Source: Alphaproteobacteria bacterium (lineage in GTDB: Bacteria; Pseudomonadota; Alphaproteobacteria; CALKHQ01). From it: a stretch of DNA of 64,000 bases. Shown one piece after another: positions 50,485 to 59,433 of the stretch. Below the pieces are notes generated by a model, which worked only from the letters and a program-made list of their open reading frames with translations, had not been told where the DNA came from and searched no databases. The stretch spans positions 1-64,000 of the forward strand of contig JAWKYB010000011.1 of the NCBI GenBank assembly GCA_041396705.1, read 5' to 3'. The number at the start of each line of letters is the position of its first letter. The first letter of the stretch is position 1. The translations under genes were made by a program, and so were the position numbers.

Positions 50485-52665
50485 TCAGGCGCCGAACGCG
50501 ACGACGCGGCCGCCGTCCGCGCCGACCGGTCGGCCGTCCTCGAGGCGGAGGTCGGTTCCGGCCGCGCAGGGCTGGAACCGCGGTTGGCCGTAGAGGCGCA
50601 CCTCGTCGACACGTGGCCGGCCGGCGAGGGCGCCGGTGTGCTGCACCTCCGGCCCCAGCGCCAGCACCGCGCCGTCGCGGACGAACACGGGCAGGGTATC
50701 GAGCGGCACGGTCGCCTCATGCAGCCGGCCGCCGTCGACCGCCGCGCCGGTCCGGAAATCGCGCCAGCGGCCCTGCGGCAGGTAGCCCCGCATCCGGCCG
50801 TCCGGCGACGTGACCGGCATCACCAGCAGGTCGGGGCCGCACAGGAACTGCAGGTCGAACGGCCAGGCCAGCGGCTGGTCGGGGAAGGCCAGCGCCATCG
50901 CCCGCATCACCGGCAGCCCGGTGCGGCGGGCGTCCTCGACCGCGCCGCGCAGATAGGGGATCAGCCGGTAGCGCAGGCGGCAGAAGGCGCGCACGATGTC
51001 GCCGGCCTCGCCGGGAATCAGGTGCGGCTCGCGCGGGCCGATGCCGTGGAAGCGCATGTGGCTGGCGAACACCGCCGCCTGGGTCCAGCGCACCTGCAGG
51101 GCCGGCTCCGGGTCGCCGCCGTAGAAGCCGCCGATGTCGGTGGCATAGCAGGCGCCGCCGCTCATGCCCCAGCTCAGCCCGCCGCGGATCGACGCGGCCA
51201 GCCCCTCCCAGTCGGCCTGCGGGTCGCCGCCCCACTGGATCGGATAGCGCTGGCTGCCGGCCCAGCCGGCCCGGCCGAACACCATCGCGTCGTCGGTCCC
51301 GCGCGCCGCCACCGTCGCCTCGTGGACGCAGCGGTTGTAGAGCAGGGCATAGACGTTGTGCAGGCGGCGGCCGTCGTCGCCGTTCGCCGCCCGCATCCGG
51401 TCCTCGACCTGCTCGCCGAAGTCGGACTTGATCACGTCGGCGCCGGCGGCGAACAGGGCCGCGTGGCGGTCGCGCCAGTCGGCAAAGGCGTCCGGGTGGG
51501 TGAAGTCGACCAGGCCGGAGACCGGCAGCTGGGTCAGCACCTTGCCGAACGGCTCGGACGAGAAGGCGTATTCGGCGGTGCGGCCGTCGGCGTCGACCAG
51601 CAGCCAGCCGTTGCCGGCCAGCTCGTCGAACAGCGCATTGGCGGTCGAGACCAGCGGGTATTCCCACAGGCACAGCCGGAAGCCGAGGTCGTGCACCGCG
51701 GCGCACACCGCCGCCGGGTCGTCGAAGCGCGCCGGGTCCCATTCGAAGGCGAAGCGGGTCGGCGTGTCCTGCCAGGCGCGGCCGTCGAGGTTGATCACGT
51801 CGGCCGGCACCTGAGCCGCGCGAAGGCCGCGGGCGACCTCCAGCATCTCCGCCGGCGTGCGGTAATAGGCCCGGCTGACCCAGATGCCGAAGCTCCACTC
51901 CGGCAGCGGCTGCATGCGGCCGGTCAGCGCGGTATAGCGTGCCAGGATTGCGGCGCCGTCGCGGCCGGCGATCAGGAACAGGTCGAGCCGCGGCTCGCGC
52001 ACCTGCAGCACGTAGGACCGGTGCGACCAGGGCGCATAGCCGACGCCGTGCACCACGTCGGCCGGGGTATGGACGAACAGGCCCCAGCCGTCCGGGCTCC
52101 AGGCGAAGGGCGTGTTCTTGTAGGATTTCTCGGCATTGACGCCGAGCGCGTCCTCGTTGCGGCTGACCACGAGCTGGCCGCGCCGGTTCAGCGGCCCCCA
52201 TTTCTCGCCAAGGCCGTAGACCGCGGTGTCGCTGGCCAGCGCGAAGGCCAGCACCCAGCCGTCGTCGGTGCGGCTCAGCGCCGGCAGGCGATAGCGCCGC
52301 GCGAAGTGGCCGTCGTCGGCGCTGGCCAGCACCGGCGCGCCGTCGCGGGCCAGAGCCAGCCGGCCGCTGTCGCGCGCGACCGTCAGCGCGGCGTCGCCCG
52401 CCGCCACCGTCCAGCCGTCGGCGCCGGCGGCAATGCGGCTTGCTCCCGGCTCGGCCTCGGCGACCAGGATGGCGTAGTCGGGCAGCGGTGCTGCCGCCTC
52501 GATGGTCAGGCGGACGATCCCCGGCGCGAAGCCGCGAACGGTCATCGGGCCGAACGCGGTCGCGACCGTCAGAGCGCCGTCGTCGTCGATCCGGCCGTCG
52601 CCGAGCGCCGGCGCCGGCATCGCGCCCCAGTCCGGAATCGCCGGCAGGAACGGGTCGCTACTCAT
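50485..52665 (-). CDS. Glycoside hydrolase family 31, YicI-like alpha-xylosidase/alpha-glucosidase
   Basis: A 726-residue GH31 enzyme without signal peptide. The nucleophile is D415 in VIKSDFGEQ and the acid/base D481 in QWGGDPQADW, only one position away from E. coli YicI alpha-xylosidase (D416, D482 as I recall). An N-terminal beta-sandwich (about 1-240) precedes the barrel. It would trim imported alpha-xylosides or alpha-glucosides in the cytoplasm. It reads leftward, after the threonine-synthase-like gene and a REP pair. Confidence 0.9.
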   Translation of the reverse strand: MSSDPFLPAIPDWGAMPAPALGDGRIDDDGALTVATAFGPMTVRGFAPGIVRLTIEAAAPLPDYAILVAEAEPGASRIAAGADGWTVAAGDAALTVARDSGRLALARDGAPVLASADDGHFARRYRLPALSRTDDGWVLAFALASDTAVYGLGEKWGPLNRRGQLVVSRNEDALGVNAEKSYKNTPFAWSPDGWGLFVHTPADVVHGVGYAPWSHRSYVLQVREPRLDLFLIAGRDGAAILARYTALTGRMQPLPEWSFGIWVSRAYYRTPAEMLEVARGLRAAQVPADVINLDGRAWQDTPTRFAFEWDPARFDDPAAVCAAVHDLGFRLCLWEYPLVSTANALFDELAGNGWLLVDADGRTAEYAFSSEPFGKVLTQLPVSGLVDFTHPDAFADWRDRHAALFAAGADVIKSDFGEQVEDRMRAANGDDGRRLHNVYALLYNRCVHEATVAARGTDDAMVFGRAGWAGSQRYPIQWGGDPQADWEGLAASIRGGLSWGMSGGACYATDIGGFYGGDPEPALQVRWTQAAVFASHMRFHGIGPREPHLIPGEAGDIVRAFCRLRYRLIPYLRGAVEDARRTGLPVMRAMALAFPDQPLAWPFDLQFLCGPDLLVMPVTSPDGRMRGYLPQGRWRDFRTGAAVDGGRLHEATVPLDTLPVFVRDGAVLALGPEVQHTGALAGRPRVDEVRLYGQPRFQPCAAGTDLRLEDGRPVGADGGRVVAFGA

Positions 52666-52678
52666 CGCCGTTGCCTGG

Positions 52679-52761
52679 CCCGGATGGAGCGCTGCGCAAT
52701 CCGGGTCGAGATGGCCAAGGCCGCACCGATCGTTCCCGGAGTCCGCAGCGCTCCATCCGGG
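52679..52761. repeat. Inverted pair of REP-type palindromes (REPIN-like)
   Basis: Two 27-base palindromic units, 52679-52705 and 52735-52761, lie in opposite orientation with a 29-base spacer. They agree at 25 of 27 positions; both share CCCGGATGGAGCGCTGCG and end in TCCGGG when read in the same direction. They sit between the threonine-synthase-like and GH31 genes and resemble REP elements mobilised by RAYT transposases. Confidence 0.8.
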
Positions 52762-52773
52762 TTACGGCGCCTC

Positions 52774-54021
52774 TCAGCGAAATTGCGCATAGTCGACCGG
52801 CCGGTGGCGGTCGAGCGGCTTGCCGGCGGCCGGCATCGGGTACTTCAGCCCGCTGGCGCAGTTGAACAGCACCACCCGCTCGTCCGCCCTGGCCCGGCCG
52901 TCGGCCAGCGCGGCCTTGTAGGCGGCGTAGGTCGCAGCGCCTTCCGGGCACAGCAGGAAGCCCTCGCGCTCGGCCATCTCGGCCCGCGCCGCCAGGATCG
53001 CGTCGTCATCGACGGCGATGGCGAAACCGCCGGACTGGCGGACCGCGCGCAGGATCAGGAAGTCGCCCACCGCCTGCGGCACCCGGATGCCCATGGCGAC
53101 CGTGTGCGCGTCTTCCCAGCGCGGCGCGTGCTCGTCCCCGGCCTGCCACGCCCTGACCATCGGCGCGCAGCCGGTGGCCTGCACCGCCACCATCTTCGGC
53201 CGCTGCGGCCCGATGAAGCCGATCCGCTCCAGCTCGTCGAACGCCTTCCACATGCCGATCAGCCCGGTGCCGCCGCCGGTCGGATAGTAGATCGCGTCCG
53301 GCACCTGCCAGCCGAGCTGCTCGGCCAGCTCCAGCCCCATCGTCTTCTTGCCCTCGATCCGGTAGGGCTCCTTGAGCGTCGAGGCGTCGAACCAGCCCAC
53401 CGCCTCCTTGCCGGCGCCGACGATCTTGCCGCAGTCGTCGATCAGGCCGTTGACCCGATAGACGTCGGCGCCCTGCAGGGCCATCTCGGAGATGTTGGTC
53501 TCCGGCGTATCGGCCGGGCAGAAGATCGTCGCCCTGATGCCGGCCCGGCTGCAATAGGCCGACAGCGCCGCGCCGGCGTTGCCGTTGGTCGGCATCGCCA
53601 TGTGGCCGACGCCCAGCTCGCGCGCCATCGACACCGCCATCACCAGGCCGCGTGCCTTGAACGACCCGGTCGGCAGCCGGCCCTCGTCCTTGACCAGGAT
53701 CTCGCCGCGCACGCCGAGGTCGCGGGCCAGCGCCGGCATCGGCACCAGCGGCGTCACCGCCTCGCCGAGCGAGACGATGCTGGCGGTGCGGCGCACCGGC
53801 AGCAGTTCGCGCCAGCGCCACAGGTCGGCCGGCCGCGCCGCCAGCGCCTGCTTGCTCAGCGCCGCCCTGACGCCGTCGAGGTCGTAGCGGACCAGCAGCG
53901 GCTTGCCGGCGCGGGACAGGCCGTGCAGCCGGTCGGCCTCGTAGCGTTCGCCGGTCATCGCGCATTCCAGGTGGGTGGCGAAGGTCGGCCGGTCTTCGGT
54001 GAGATTGAGATCGTCGCGCAT
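52774..54021 (-). CDS. Threonine-synthase-like PLP enzyme
   Basis: A 415-residue fold-type II PLP enzyme. PLP lysine K122 in LPTGSFKARG, serine/threonine loop MPTNGNAGAAL and glycine loop YPTGGGTGLIG are all present. The family is annotated as threonine synthase (O-phosphohomoserine to threonine), but the placement beside carbohydrate genes and GH31 leaves a specialised beta- or gamma-elimination/replacement role open. Start ATG 54021 fits the usual length. Confidence 0.75.
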   Translation of the reverse strand: MRDDLNLTEDRPTFATHLECAMTGERYEADRLHGLSRAGKPLLVRYDLDGVRAALSKQALAARPADLWRWRELLPVRRTASIVSLGEAVTPLVPMPALARDLGVRGEILVKDEGRLPTGSFKARGLVMAVSMARELGVGHMAMPTNGNAGAALSAYCSRAGIRATIFCPADTPETNISEMALQGADVYRVNGLIDDCGKIVGAGKEAVGWFDASTLKEPYRIEGKKTMGLELAEQLGWQVPDAIYYPTGGGTGLIGMWKAFDELERIGFIGPQRPKMVAVQATGCAPMVRAWQAGDEHAPRWEDAHTVAMGIRVPQAVGDFLILRAVRQSGGFAIAVDDDAILAARAEMAEREGFLLCPEGAATYAAYKAALADGRARADERVVLFNCASGLKYPMPAAGKPLDRHRPVDYAQFR

Positions 54022-54204
54022 GGCCGGTTTTTAGCGTGCCGGGCCGGGCACCGCCAGCGGCGCTTCAGCGGCGCCTTGCGGCGGCGCCGCGGCCGGGTGC
54101 AAACAGACGCGTTGCATCCGCATCGATCGAGCCGGAGCCATGCCGCCCGCATCCGCCGCCGCCGAACTGGTCAGTCCGCTCGCCGCCGGCGGCATCGTCG
54201 ACCT

Positions 54205-56679
54205 GTGGCGCTCTCGCCGGTCGCCGCGGCCCGGTTCGACGTGGCCGACGAGGCCATGGCCGGCATCATGGACGCGGGCTTCTTCCTGACCGGCCACCGC
54301 AACTATGTGCCGCACGAATATCCATGCCGCCGCGCCTATGCCGCGCGCTTCCGCGACCGCCGGCCCGACCGGGTGCCCGGCTTCGTGCAGGCGGCGGGCG
54401 CGGCCGGCTGGTGGCTGCACCCCGGCGCCGACCGGGTCGACCTGTCCGGCTTCTGGCACCGGCCCACAGCGGTGGAGGCGCGGGCGTGCAGCGGGCTGCG
54501 CCTTGCCGAACCGGCAAGCCTGCGGCTAAGGCTGGCCACCTGCGGCGCGGCGATGCTGTGGGTCGACGGCGCGGAGGCCGCCTGGCTGGCACCCTGCACC
54601 CGCAACCTCGACGCGGGGGTCGACGCCACGGTGGACCTCGCGGCCGGCGACCACGCGATCGAGGTCTGGTTCGCCGACCTGTGCGAGCGCGACACCCGCT
54701 GGTGGTTCCAGCTCGCGGTTTGCGACGGCGGCGACTTCCGGGTGGTGGTGCCGCTGCCGGTGGACCAGGCGCGCGCGGCCGGCCTGCTCGAGGCCATGGC
54801 CGGGCTGCGGTTCGAGCGCGCCGCGTTCGACGCGGAACCGGTGGCGCTCAGCATCGCGCGGCCGCTGCGGCATGCGGTCGACATGACGGTGACGGTCGAG
54901 CCCCGCTTCCTGCATAGCGAAGGTGCGGCGGGGGCCGCCACCGTCCCGGCCGGGACCGCGCGGCTGCCTGTCGGCGCGGCCGCGTCGTTGCCGGCGGATT
55001 TCCGCGACTACACGGTGACGCTGGCCGACGGCCCGTTCGCGCTGTCGCGGCGGCTCGGCGTCGAGGTCGCCCACGCCGGCCGGCCGGCGGCGGCCGGCCT
55101 CGCCGCACGGATCGACGAGGTGCTGGCGCATGCCGGCGCCGCGGCGGAACCGGGGCCGGAGACCGCGCTGGCGCAGCTCGCCTGCGGCCGCGCCGGGCCG
55201 CATGCCGACGCCATCCTCGCCGCGACCCTGCCGCCGATCGACGACTGCTGGGACTGCGCCGATTTCCTGCTGGTGCCGCTGCTGTGGGCGCGCATCCGCC
55301 ACGGCGACGCCATCGGTGCGCGGGTCAGGGAACAAATCGACCGCGCGGTCCTCGGCTTCCGCTACTGGCTCGACGAGCCCGGCAACGACGTGATGTGGTT
55401 TTTCAGCGAGAACCACGCGCTGCTGTTCCACGCTTGCGCCTATCTCGCCGGCGGCCTGCTCGCCGATGCGACCTTCGCCCGCTCCGGCCGCTGTGGACGG
55501 GACCAACAAGCGGTCGGCCGCGCGCGCCTCGTCGGCTGGTTCGACAATTTCGAGGCGTGCGGCATGGCTGAGTGGAACGCAGCGCCATACATCCCGATCG
55601 ACCTGTTGGGCCTGGCGGCGCTGTTCGCGCTGGCGCCTGACCCCGAGATCCGTGCTCGCGCCGGCCGCGCGATCCTGCGGCTGGTCGAGTGGACGGCGCT
55701 GGCGAGCTACCAAGGCCTGACCGTCGCCTCGCAGGGCCGCAGCTACGAGCACAGCCTGCGCGGACCGCGCAGCGACGAGCTTTCCGGCCTCGCCCGGCTG
55801 CTGTGGGGCCGCGGCCGTCTCGGCGCCCAGCACCGCGCGCTGCCGCTGCTGGCGCTGGCGCTGCGCGACCACGGCCTCGTCCTGCCCGCGGCGCTGGCGC
55901 GGATCGCGCTTTGGGACGACCCGCGCGAACTCGAATGGACCCACGCCCAGGGCGAGCACCGGCTGGCCGCGCTGTACCACTGCAAGGCACGCCACTGGGC
56001 GATGGGCAGCGTCGCCGCCTACCGGCCCGGCGGCTGGGGCTATCAGGAAACGGTGCTGCAGGCTCGCATCGGCGACCATCCGGACGCCCAGATCTGGATC
56101 AACCATCCCGGCGAGCGCCTGGTCGGCGGGTTCGGGCGGCCGTCCTACTGGGCGGGCAACGCCACGCTGCCGCGCGTCCACCAGTATCGCGCGCTCGGCG
56201 TGCTGCGCTTCGACGGCCATCCCGAGACGCCGGACTTCACCCACGCCCATGTCGCAGAAGCCGCCTATGACGCGGTGGTCGACCGCGGCCGCCGCCTGCT
56301 GCTGCGCGCCGGCGACGGGCTGGCCCTGCTGCAGGCGGGCCGGCCGCTGCGCCGGATCGACCGCGGGCCGACCGCCGGCATCGAGGCGCGGCAGGAGGGA
56401 CGGCGCGGCGACTGGCTGGTGCGCCTGTCCGACCTGGCGACGGAGGGGTCGCTGGAGGCGTTCGACCGCCGCATGGCCGGGCTGGACCTTCGCGACGGCG
56501 GCGACGGCGCCATCCGGGTCGACGATCCCGTCTACGGCCCGGTGGTCATGGCCGCGGACGGCACGGTCGGCGCGGAGGGCCGCACGCTCGACCCGGCGAC
56601 CTGGACGCTTGCCGGCCGTGCGCGGCTGTCCGACGGCACTGACCTTGTCCTGCCGTCGCAGCAGGGGGATCGGCCATGA
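54205..56679 (+). CDS. Unrecognised 824-residue protein, possibly an alpha/alpha-toroid carbohydrate enzyme
   Basis: I do not recognise this family. The first ~330 residues look beta-rich (FWHRPTAVEARACSGLRLAE, AGDHAIEVWFADLCERD), like a carbohydrate-binding or jelly-roll part; residues ~330-690 look helical with repeated aromatic motifs (DVMWFFSENHALLFHACAYL near 400, SYEHSLRGPRSDELSG near 513), as in alpha/alpha-toroid glycosidases and lyases. The C-terminal ~100 residues are again beta-like. No signal peptide. GTG 54205 is the best in-frame start, but a different frame upstream (ATG 54140) also looks coding, so a frameshift is possible. Its stop overlaps the CE15-like gene's ATG. Confidence 0.7.
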   Translation: MALSPVAAARFDVADEAMAGIMDAGFFLTGHRNYVPHEYPCRRAYAARFRDRRPDRVPGFVQAAGAAGWWLHPGADRVDLSGFWHRPTAVEARACSGLRLAEPASLRLRLATCGAAMLWVDGAEAAWLAPCTRNLDAGVDATVDLAAGDHAIEVWFADLCERDTRWWFQLAVCDGGDFRVVVPLPVDQARAAGLLEAMAGLRFERAAFDAEPVALSIARPLRHAVDMTVTVEPRFLHSEGAAGAATVPAGTARLPVGAAASLPADFRDYTVTLADGPFALSRRLGVEVAHAGRPAAAGLAARIDEVLAHAGAAAEPGPETALAQLACGRAGPHADAILAATLPPIDDCWDCADFLLVPLLWARIRHGDAIGARVREQIDRAVLGFRYWLDEPGNDVMWFFSENHALLFHACAYLAGGLLADATFARSGRCGRDQQAVGRARLVGWFDNFEACGMAEWNAAPYIPIDLLGLAALFALAPDPEIRARAGRAILRLVEWTALASYQGLTVASQGRSYEHSLRGPRSDELSGLARLLWGRGRLGAQHRALPLLALALRDHGLVLPAALARIALWDDPRELEWTHAQGEHRLAALYHCKARHWAMGSVAAYRPGGWGYQETVLQARIGDHPDAQIWINHPGERLVGGFGRPSYWAGNATLPRVHQYRALGVLRFDGHPETPDFTHAHVAEAAYDAVVDRGRRLLLRAGDGLALLQAGRPLRRIDRGPTAGIEARQEGRRGDWLVRLSDLATEGSLEAFDRRMAGLDLRDGGDGAIRVDDPVYGPVVMAADGTVGAEGRTLDPATWTLAGRARLSDGTDLVLPSQQGDRP

Positions 56680-57872
56680 CGATTTCGGATCTGCCGCCGG
56701 CCAACGACGACGAGGCAAAGGTGCCGGCCTACACGCCGCACGACCTCGGGCTCGACGGCACCGCGGCGACGCTGGCCCTGCGGCAGCGGGACTGGCGTGC
56801 GATCTTTGCCGAACATGTCTACGGCGCGATCCCCCCGCCGCCCGATGCCGTGGAGATTGCCCGCACCCGGGTCGCGGACGAGGGCTACGACCGCTTGCGG
56901 CTCACGCTGCGCTGCGGTCCGCGCGTGCACGTGGTGGACGCGGCACTGTGGCTGCCGCCGGACGCGCTCGGGCCGGTGCCGCTGGTCGTCGGCCTCGGCT
57001 TCATCGGCCCGGCCGGCGTGCTGTTCGGCGACAGCTTCCCGCTCGATCCCGACGCCGCGGTCGAATCGCCGCCGGAGCGCGGGCTGGTCGACCGCCGCCT
57101 GGCGCCGCAGGTGCGCGGCATTCACGCGGCGCGCTGGCCGCTGCCGCCGATCCTGGGTGCCGGCTGCGGCCTGCTGCTCAGCTGCTACGGTTCCTGGACG
57201 CCGGACTGCCCCCGCCGCTGGCAGCAGCGCGGCGCCTGGCCGCTGATGGCGCCGGCGGCTGGCGAGGGGCAGCCGGGCGCGCTGTCGCTGTGGGCGTGGG
57301 CGTTCCGCCGCCTGGTCGACGTCGCCGGGCGGCTCGCGGAGGTCGATCCCGGCCGAATCGCGGTGGCGGGCCATTCCCGCCTCGGCAAGGCGGCGCTGTG
57401 GGCCGCCGCCACCGACGAACGCATCGCCGCTGCGTTCGCCAACAATGCCGGCTGCCTTGGCCCGGCGCTGTCCTGCCGCGGTTTCGGCGAGACGCCGCGG
57501 CACCTCGCCGCCCAGTTCCCGCACTGGGTGGCGCCGCGGCTGGCCGCGACCGTCCGCGACGGCGGCGTCCCGCCCGTCGACCAGCACGCGCTGCTGGCCG
57601 CGATCGCCCCGCGCCGCGTCAATCTCGCCTCCGCTTCGCTCGACTGGTGGGCCGACCCGCGCGGCGAGTACGAAGGGCTGCGGGCGGCGCTGCCGGCCTG
57701 GGGCGACGCGGCCGCGCTGCCGACCTGGGATGCGGTCGCCGCACCCGGCAGCGCGGTCGCGGCCGGCGCGGTCGCCTGGCACCTGCGTCCGGGCGGCCAC
57801 GACCTGACCCCGTGGGACTGGCGCCATTTCCTCGGCTGCCTCGCCGCGGCGGAAGCCCCGGTCGCAGGCTGA
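56676..57872 (+). CDS. CE15-like (glucuronoyl esterase family) alpha/beta hydrolase
   Basis: A 398-residue alpha/beta hydrolase. Nucleophile S234 lies in AGHSRLGKAAL, close to the GCSRxGK signature of carbohydrate esterase family 15; E272 in CRGFGETPRHL and H375 in RPGGHDL complete the triad, and WADPRGEYEG resembles the family's substrate loop. CE15 enzymes cleave esters of 4-O-methyl-glucuronic acid; here no signal peptide is present, so action on an imported oligosaccharide is likely. It overlaps the 824-residue gene by four bases (ATGA), and the two are surely co-translated. Confidence 0.8.
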   Translation: MTISDLPPANDDEAKVPAYTPHDLGLDGTAATLALRQRDWRAIFAEHVYGAIPPPPDAVEIARTRVADEGYDRLRLTLRCGPRVHVVDAALWLPPDALGPVPLVVGLGFIGPAGVLFGDSFPLDPDAAVESPPERGLVDRRLAPQVRGIHAARWPLPPILGAGCGLLLSCYGSWTPDCPRRWQQRGAWPLMAPAAGEGQPGALSLWAWAFRRLVDVAGRLAEVDPGRIAVAGHSRLGKAALWAAATDERIAAAFANNAGCLGPALSCRGFGETPRHLAAQFPHWVAPRLAATVRDGGVPPVDQHALLAAIAPRRVNLASASLDWWADPRGEYEGLRAALPAWGDAAALPTWDAVAAPGSAVAAGAVAWHLRPGGHDLTPWDWRHFLGCLAAAEAPVAG

Positions 57873-58065
57873 CCGCGCCGGACCCGTCCGCACGTTGCCC
57901 CGGTCGCGGGCCGGTGCGGTGCGGCGCTCGAAAGAAATTGGCCGGTGCGATTGACGGCGCGAAGCGGCGACTGTCACACTGCCGCGGCATGCCGACACAC
58001 CGTGTGCGAAGGCCAGCGCCTGCGGATCGGCCTGTCATTGCGCAAGAAAACCTAGGGAGGAGGCC

Positions 58066-59373
58066 ATGGCTAGGAGACAGTTGGCGCTGTTGGGCGCCGC
58101 CGCGCTGGTCGTCGGGTTCGCAGCACCGGCGCTGGCACAGACCGAGCTCAGGATCACCTGGTACAACGACGGCAACGAGGGCGAGGTCATGCGCGACCTG
58201 CTCGACCGCTTCGAAGCCGCCAATCCGGACATCAAGGTGACGCTGGACACCGTCGCCTACCAGGCGATCCTGGAAAGCCTGCCGGTCCAGCTCGCCGCCG
58301 GCGAAGGGCCCGACATGGCCCGGGTGACCGACCTTGGCGGGCTCTCCGCCCACTACATGGACCTGACGCCGCATATCGCCGACGCGGCCTATTGGGAGGC
58401 CAATTTCGGGCCGTTCCTGAAGTGGCTGCGCCAGCCCGGCGACACCAGCTCGATCAACGGCTTCATGACCCAGCTCACGGTCACCGGCCCTTATGTCAAC
58501 AAGACCCTGTTCGAGCAGGCCGGCGTCGCCTTGCCGGGCGACGGCGCCACCTGGGACGACTGGGCCGCGGCGGTCAACCAGGTCGCCAGCGCGCTGGAGA
58601 TCCCGATCCCGCTGGCAATGGACCGTTCCGGCCACCGCTTCGCCGGCCCGGCGATCTCGATGGGCTGGGGCGTCGGCATCATGGGCAGCGACTTCTCGGC
58701 CGGGCCGGAGGCCTGGGCGCCGGTGGTCGACGACGGCTTCAAGGCGATGGCGCAGCGCGTCTACGACTGGCACCAGGACGGCACCATGTCGAACGAGCTG
58801 TGGGGCTCGGTCTCCGGCTCGACCTATCGCGGCGCCAACGAGGAGTTCGCCAACGCCCAGGTGGTGATGTACATGTCCGGCTCGTGGCAGATCGGGCAGT
58901 TCACCGACACCATCGGCGACGCGTTCGACTGGTGGGCGGTGCCGAACCCGTGCGGCCCGGCCGCCTGCACCGGCATGCCCGGCGGCGCCGCGCTGGTCGC
59001 GCTGAAGACCAGCCAGTACCCGGCAGAGGTCGGCCGGCTGATGGACTTCCTCACCCAGCAGGATGTGCTGAACGAGTTCTACGGCCGCACCCTGTTCGTC
59101 CCCGGCCACATCGGCCTGTCGCAGGCCGGCGTCGACTTCCAGACCGACAACGCGCTGGCCAAGCACGCGCTTGAGGTGTTCGCCTCCCAGGTCGGCGTGA
59201 TTGCGCCGACCGCCTTCGACCTGCAGGGCTTCGTCTACAACCGCATCGTCTTCAACGCGGTGATCAGCCGGCTCGGCCAGGCCATCGTCGGCGAGATGTC
59301 GATGGACGAGGCCTATCAGCGGATCGAAGAGGATGTGAAGCAGCAGATCGGCGAGCGCCTGCGCGAGCAGTAG
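58066..59373 (+). CDS. Family 1 sugar ABC transporter substrate-binding protein
   Basis: A 435-residue extracellular sugar-binding protein with signal peptide ending at APALA (about residue 25). Motifs such as NDGNEGEVMRDLLDRFEAANPDIKVT and AAGEGPDMARVTDLGG fit the UgpB/MalE class. A strong GGGAGGAGG precedes the ATG. It is the first gene of the import operon and is followed by a 12-bp perfect hairpin. Probable ligand: the oligosaccharide handled by the esterase and GH genes just upstream. Confidence 0.9.
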   Translation: MARRQLALLGAAALVVGFAAPALAQTELRITWYNDGNEGEVMRDLLDRFEAANPDIKVTLDTVAYQAILESLPVQLAAGEGPDMARVTDLGGLSAHYMDLTPHIADAAYWEANFGPFLKWLRQPGDTSSINGFMTQLTVTGPYVNKTLFEQAGVALPGDGATWDDWAAAVNQVASALEIPIPLAMDRSGHRFAGPAISMGWGVGIMGSDFSAGPEAWAPVVDDGFKAMAQRVYDWHQDGTMSNELWGSVSGSTYRGANEEFANAQVVMYMSGSWQIGQFTDTIGDAFDWWAVPNPCGPAACTGMPGGAALVALKTSQYPAEVGRLMDFLTQQDVLNEFYGRTLFVPGHIGLSQAGVDFQTDNALAKHALEVFASQVGVIAPTAFDLQGFVYNRIVFNAVISRLGQAIVGEMSMDEAYQRIEEDVKQQIGERLREQ

Positions 59374-59388
59374 GCGCCCGGTCCCTGA

Positions 59389-59418
59389 CGCGCAGCCCGG
59401 CACCGTCCGGGCTGCGCG
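59389..59418. promoter_or_regulatory. Intercistronic hairpin after the binding-protein gene
   Basis: CGCGCAGCCCGG (59389-59400) pairs perfectly with CCGGGCTGCGCG (59407-59418) around a six-base loop, 16 bases before the first permease. No T-tract. Confidence 0.7.
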
Positions 59419-59433
59419 GCGGGCCGCCAGTCG

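Noticed and set aside
50584..54204. Upstream extension of the 824-residue protein's frame through the GH31 and threonine-synthase genes
   Set aside because: It is antisense to two intact genes and has no coding character before about 54205.
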